A stretch of DNA of 64,000 nucleotides, from assembly GCF_022512515.1 (NCBI RefSeq), contig NZ_JAKWBK010000001.1:1054001-1118000 (forward strand), written 5' to 3'. The notes beneath the pieces are model-generated. The model saw only the letters and a list, made by a program, of their open reading frames with translations. It had not been told where the DNA came from and did no database searches. The DNA is from Paraniabella hibiscisoli (GTDB taxonomy: Bacteria; Bacteroidota; Bacteroidia; Chitinophagales; Chitinophagaceae). Positions 62,637 to 64,000 of this stretch are shown one piece after another (the stretch's first letter is position 1; each line of letters begins with the position of its first letter). A program made the translations under genes and the position numbers.

Positions 62637-64000
62637 ATGCTTGAGAAAAACCTGTTATTGGTCATTTCCCTTTTGTTTATTATCACCCTGCTTACGATGC
62701 TGGGTAATAAACTTAAAGTAGCTTATCCCATTTTCCTGGTAATAGGAGGGTTGCTCATCAGCTTTGTGCCCGGCGTTCCCGATTTACGCATCAGCCCCGA
62801 TATTGTCTTTTATATTTTTTACCTCCGGTGCTGTTCGCTGCAGCCTGGCAAATTCCCTGGGCAGACTTCTGGAAATTCAGGCGCCCCATAGCAAGATTCG
62901 GCTTTGGCCTGGTGTTCTTCACCTCTACCATCATCGCCTTTCTTTCGCATGCATTAATTCCGGGCTTTACTCTTGCGCTGGGGTTTGTTTTAGGAGGTAT
63001 TATTTCTCCACCCGATGCCGTTGCTGCTACCTCTGTTCTAAGAAAACTCAATGTGCCTCGTAATATTGTCACCATGCTCGAAGGTGAAAGTCTGGTAAAC
63101 GATGCGTCGAGCCTTATCGTTTTCCGGTTTGCCTTGCTCGCCGTTACAACAGGACAGTTCAGCTTTTTAGATGCCTCGCAAAGTTTTGTACTAATGGCGC
63201 TGGGCGGAACAGCGGTAGGCTTAGGTATCGGCGGCATTCTGTACCTCATTCATCGTTTCTTTCCCACTACTACCGCCATCGATACAGCGCTTACGTTAAT
63301 CTCTCCCTTTGTGATGTACCTGGTTGCAGAACATCTGGGCTTTTCGGGTGTGCTCGCTGTTGTATCAGGAGGCCTTTTTATCAGTTATCATTCGCACCGG
63401 ATATTGACCTACAGCTCGCGGTTGAATATTAACGGCGTTTGGGATACGCTTACATTTCTATTGAATGGGTTTATTTTTATACTGATCGGGTTACAGCTAC
63501 CTTATCTCTCCCGCCATTTTACGCAAAACACCATCAAGGATGCTTTATTCTATGGGATCATTATCAGCCTGGCTGTTATCGCCATCCGTGTGGTATGGGT
63601 GTATAGTATCAACTATTTCCGCATATTGTTACACAAAAGAAAACCGCTGAAAGACGAATTACTTACTAATAAAGAAGCTTTTTTAATCTCCTGGTGTGGC
63701 ATGCGCGGAGTGGTTTCCCTGGCTGCTGCTTTATCTATACCCTTCTTTATTCAGGATGACAAAATGTTTCCTTACCGGTTTTTAATTCTCTTTATCACTT
63801 TCGTAGTTATACTCATAACACTGGTCATTCCCGGGTTGACTATTGGTCCATTATTGAAATGGCTTAAAATTGAGGACAAGCAAGCCAGCGAGAAAAGAAA
63901 AAATGAGCAGCTGATCAAATTAAGCCTGGCACAGGCAACGCTTACCTATTTAGACAACCATTTTACGGAAGACCTTACAAAAGATGAACATTTTAAGGCG
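62637..64000 (+). CDS. CPA1 family Na+/H+ antiporter (one frameshift, 3' end outside window)
   Basis: At least 450 aa lie within the window, once a T-run break near 62818 is bridged. It has many membrane helices. The transport-site motifs are GGIISPPDAVAATSVLRK and LEGESLVNDASSLIVF, where the Asn-Asp pair marks the CPA1 (NhaP/NHE) group. SWCGMRGVVSLAAALSIP is the conserved region of a late helix. A soluble cytoplasmic domain begins after KWLKIEDKQASEKRKNEQ. It probably expels Na+ or K+ in exchange for protons. The gene continues past 64000. Confidence 0.9.

Noticed and set aside
1..64000. CRISPR arrays, tRNA or rRNA genes, insertion sequences
   Set aside because: No regularly spaced repeats, cloverleaf-like blocks, rRNA-like sequence or transposase motifs were recognised by eye. 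A dedicated search would be needed to exclude short RNA genes.

Overview
The window looks like a chromosomal segment of a Bacteroidota bacterium, most likely family Chitinophagaceae. The evidence is a SusC/SusD pair, lipoproteins with Bacteroidota-type SCKK or ACNK signal cleavage sites, DUF1501/DUF1800 and DUF4302 genes, an alternative complex III (ACIII) respiratory operon, an E1 alpha-beta fusion, LytS/LytTR signalling, futalosine-pathway menaquinone synthesis, and matches to the Bacteroidota promoter TAnnTTTG. No rRNA, tRNA, CRISPR array, prophage or insertion sequence was recognised.

The most important caveat is sequence quality. About fifty single-base frameshifts break about 28 genes, including polA, serS, ctaB, ctaC, actB and mqnC. 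Most fall in short homopolymers that look one base too short. I read these as sequencing or assembly errors and annotate each broken gene as one CDS over its whole span, giving the approximate break points. About 25 genes are uninterrupted.

Layout. 1-5.3 kb: the end of a surface protein with a membrane insertion, the DUF1501/DUF1800 pair, a cytochrome c lipoprotein and serS. 5.5-9.6 kb: polA, tandem palindromes, an antitoxin-like gene with a truncated PIN toxin, and an exported deformylase-like protein lacking the usual metal-binding Cys. 9.6-19.6 kb: a GH16 glucanase, unknown lipoproteins, and a SusC-SusD-zinc metallohydrolase-DUF4302 uptake operon. 20.1-21.8 kb: a HAD phosphatase and a TerC protein. 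21.9-37.4 kb: a single minus-strand respiratory operon, actABCDEF-ctaC-ctaD-ctaB-(DUF2846)-ctaE-subunit III-subunit IV, with a candidate promoter at 37.4 kb and a terminator at 21.9 kb. 37.6-46.3 kb: a small membrane protein, purN, a GH51 arabinofuranosidase, a D-aminoacylase-like amidohydrolase, lipoproteins and pirin. 46.6-51.2 kb: a Crp-like regulator, the fused branched-chain E1, a DUF4421 protein and higBA. 51.2-57.8 kb: an inactive and an active M16 peptidase flanking a LytS kinase-lipoprotein-thioredoxin-LytTR regulator cluster. 58-64 kb: a retropepsin-like protease, mqnC, a DUF2314 lipoprotein, an NDH-2-like dehydrogenase and the start of a CPA1 Na+/H+ antiporter.

Several genes fit one respiratory chain. 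MqnC helps make menaquinone, the NDH-2-like enzyme would reduce it, ACIII would oxidise it, and the adjacent aa3-type oxidase, with heme supplied through CtaB, would pass the electrons to oxygen. The SusCD operon, GH16 and GH51 enzymes point to a scavenging, polymer-degrading lifestyle.
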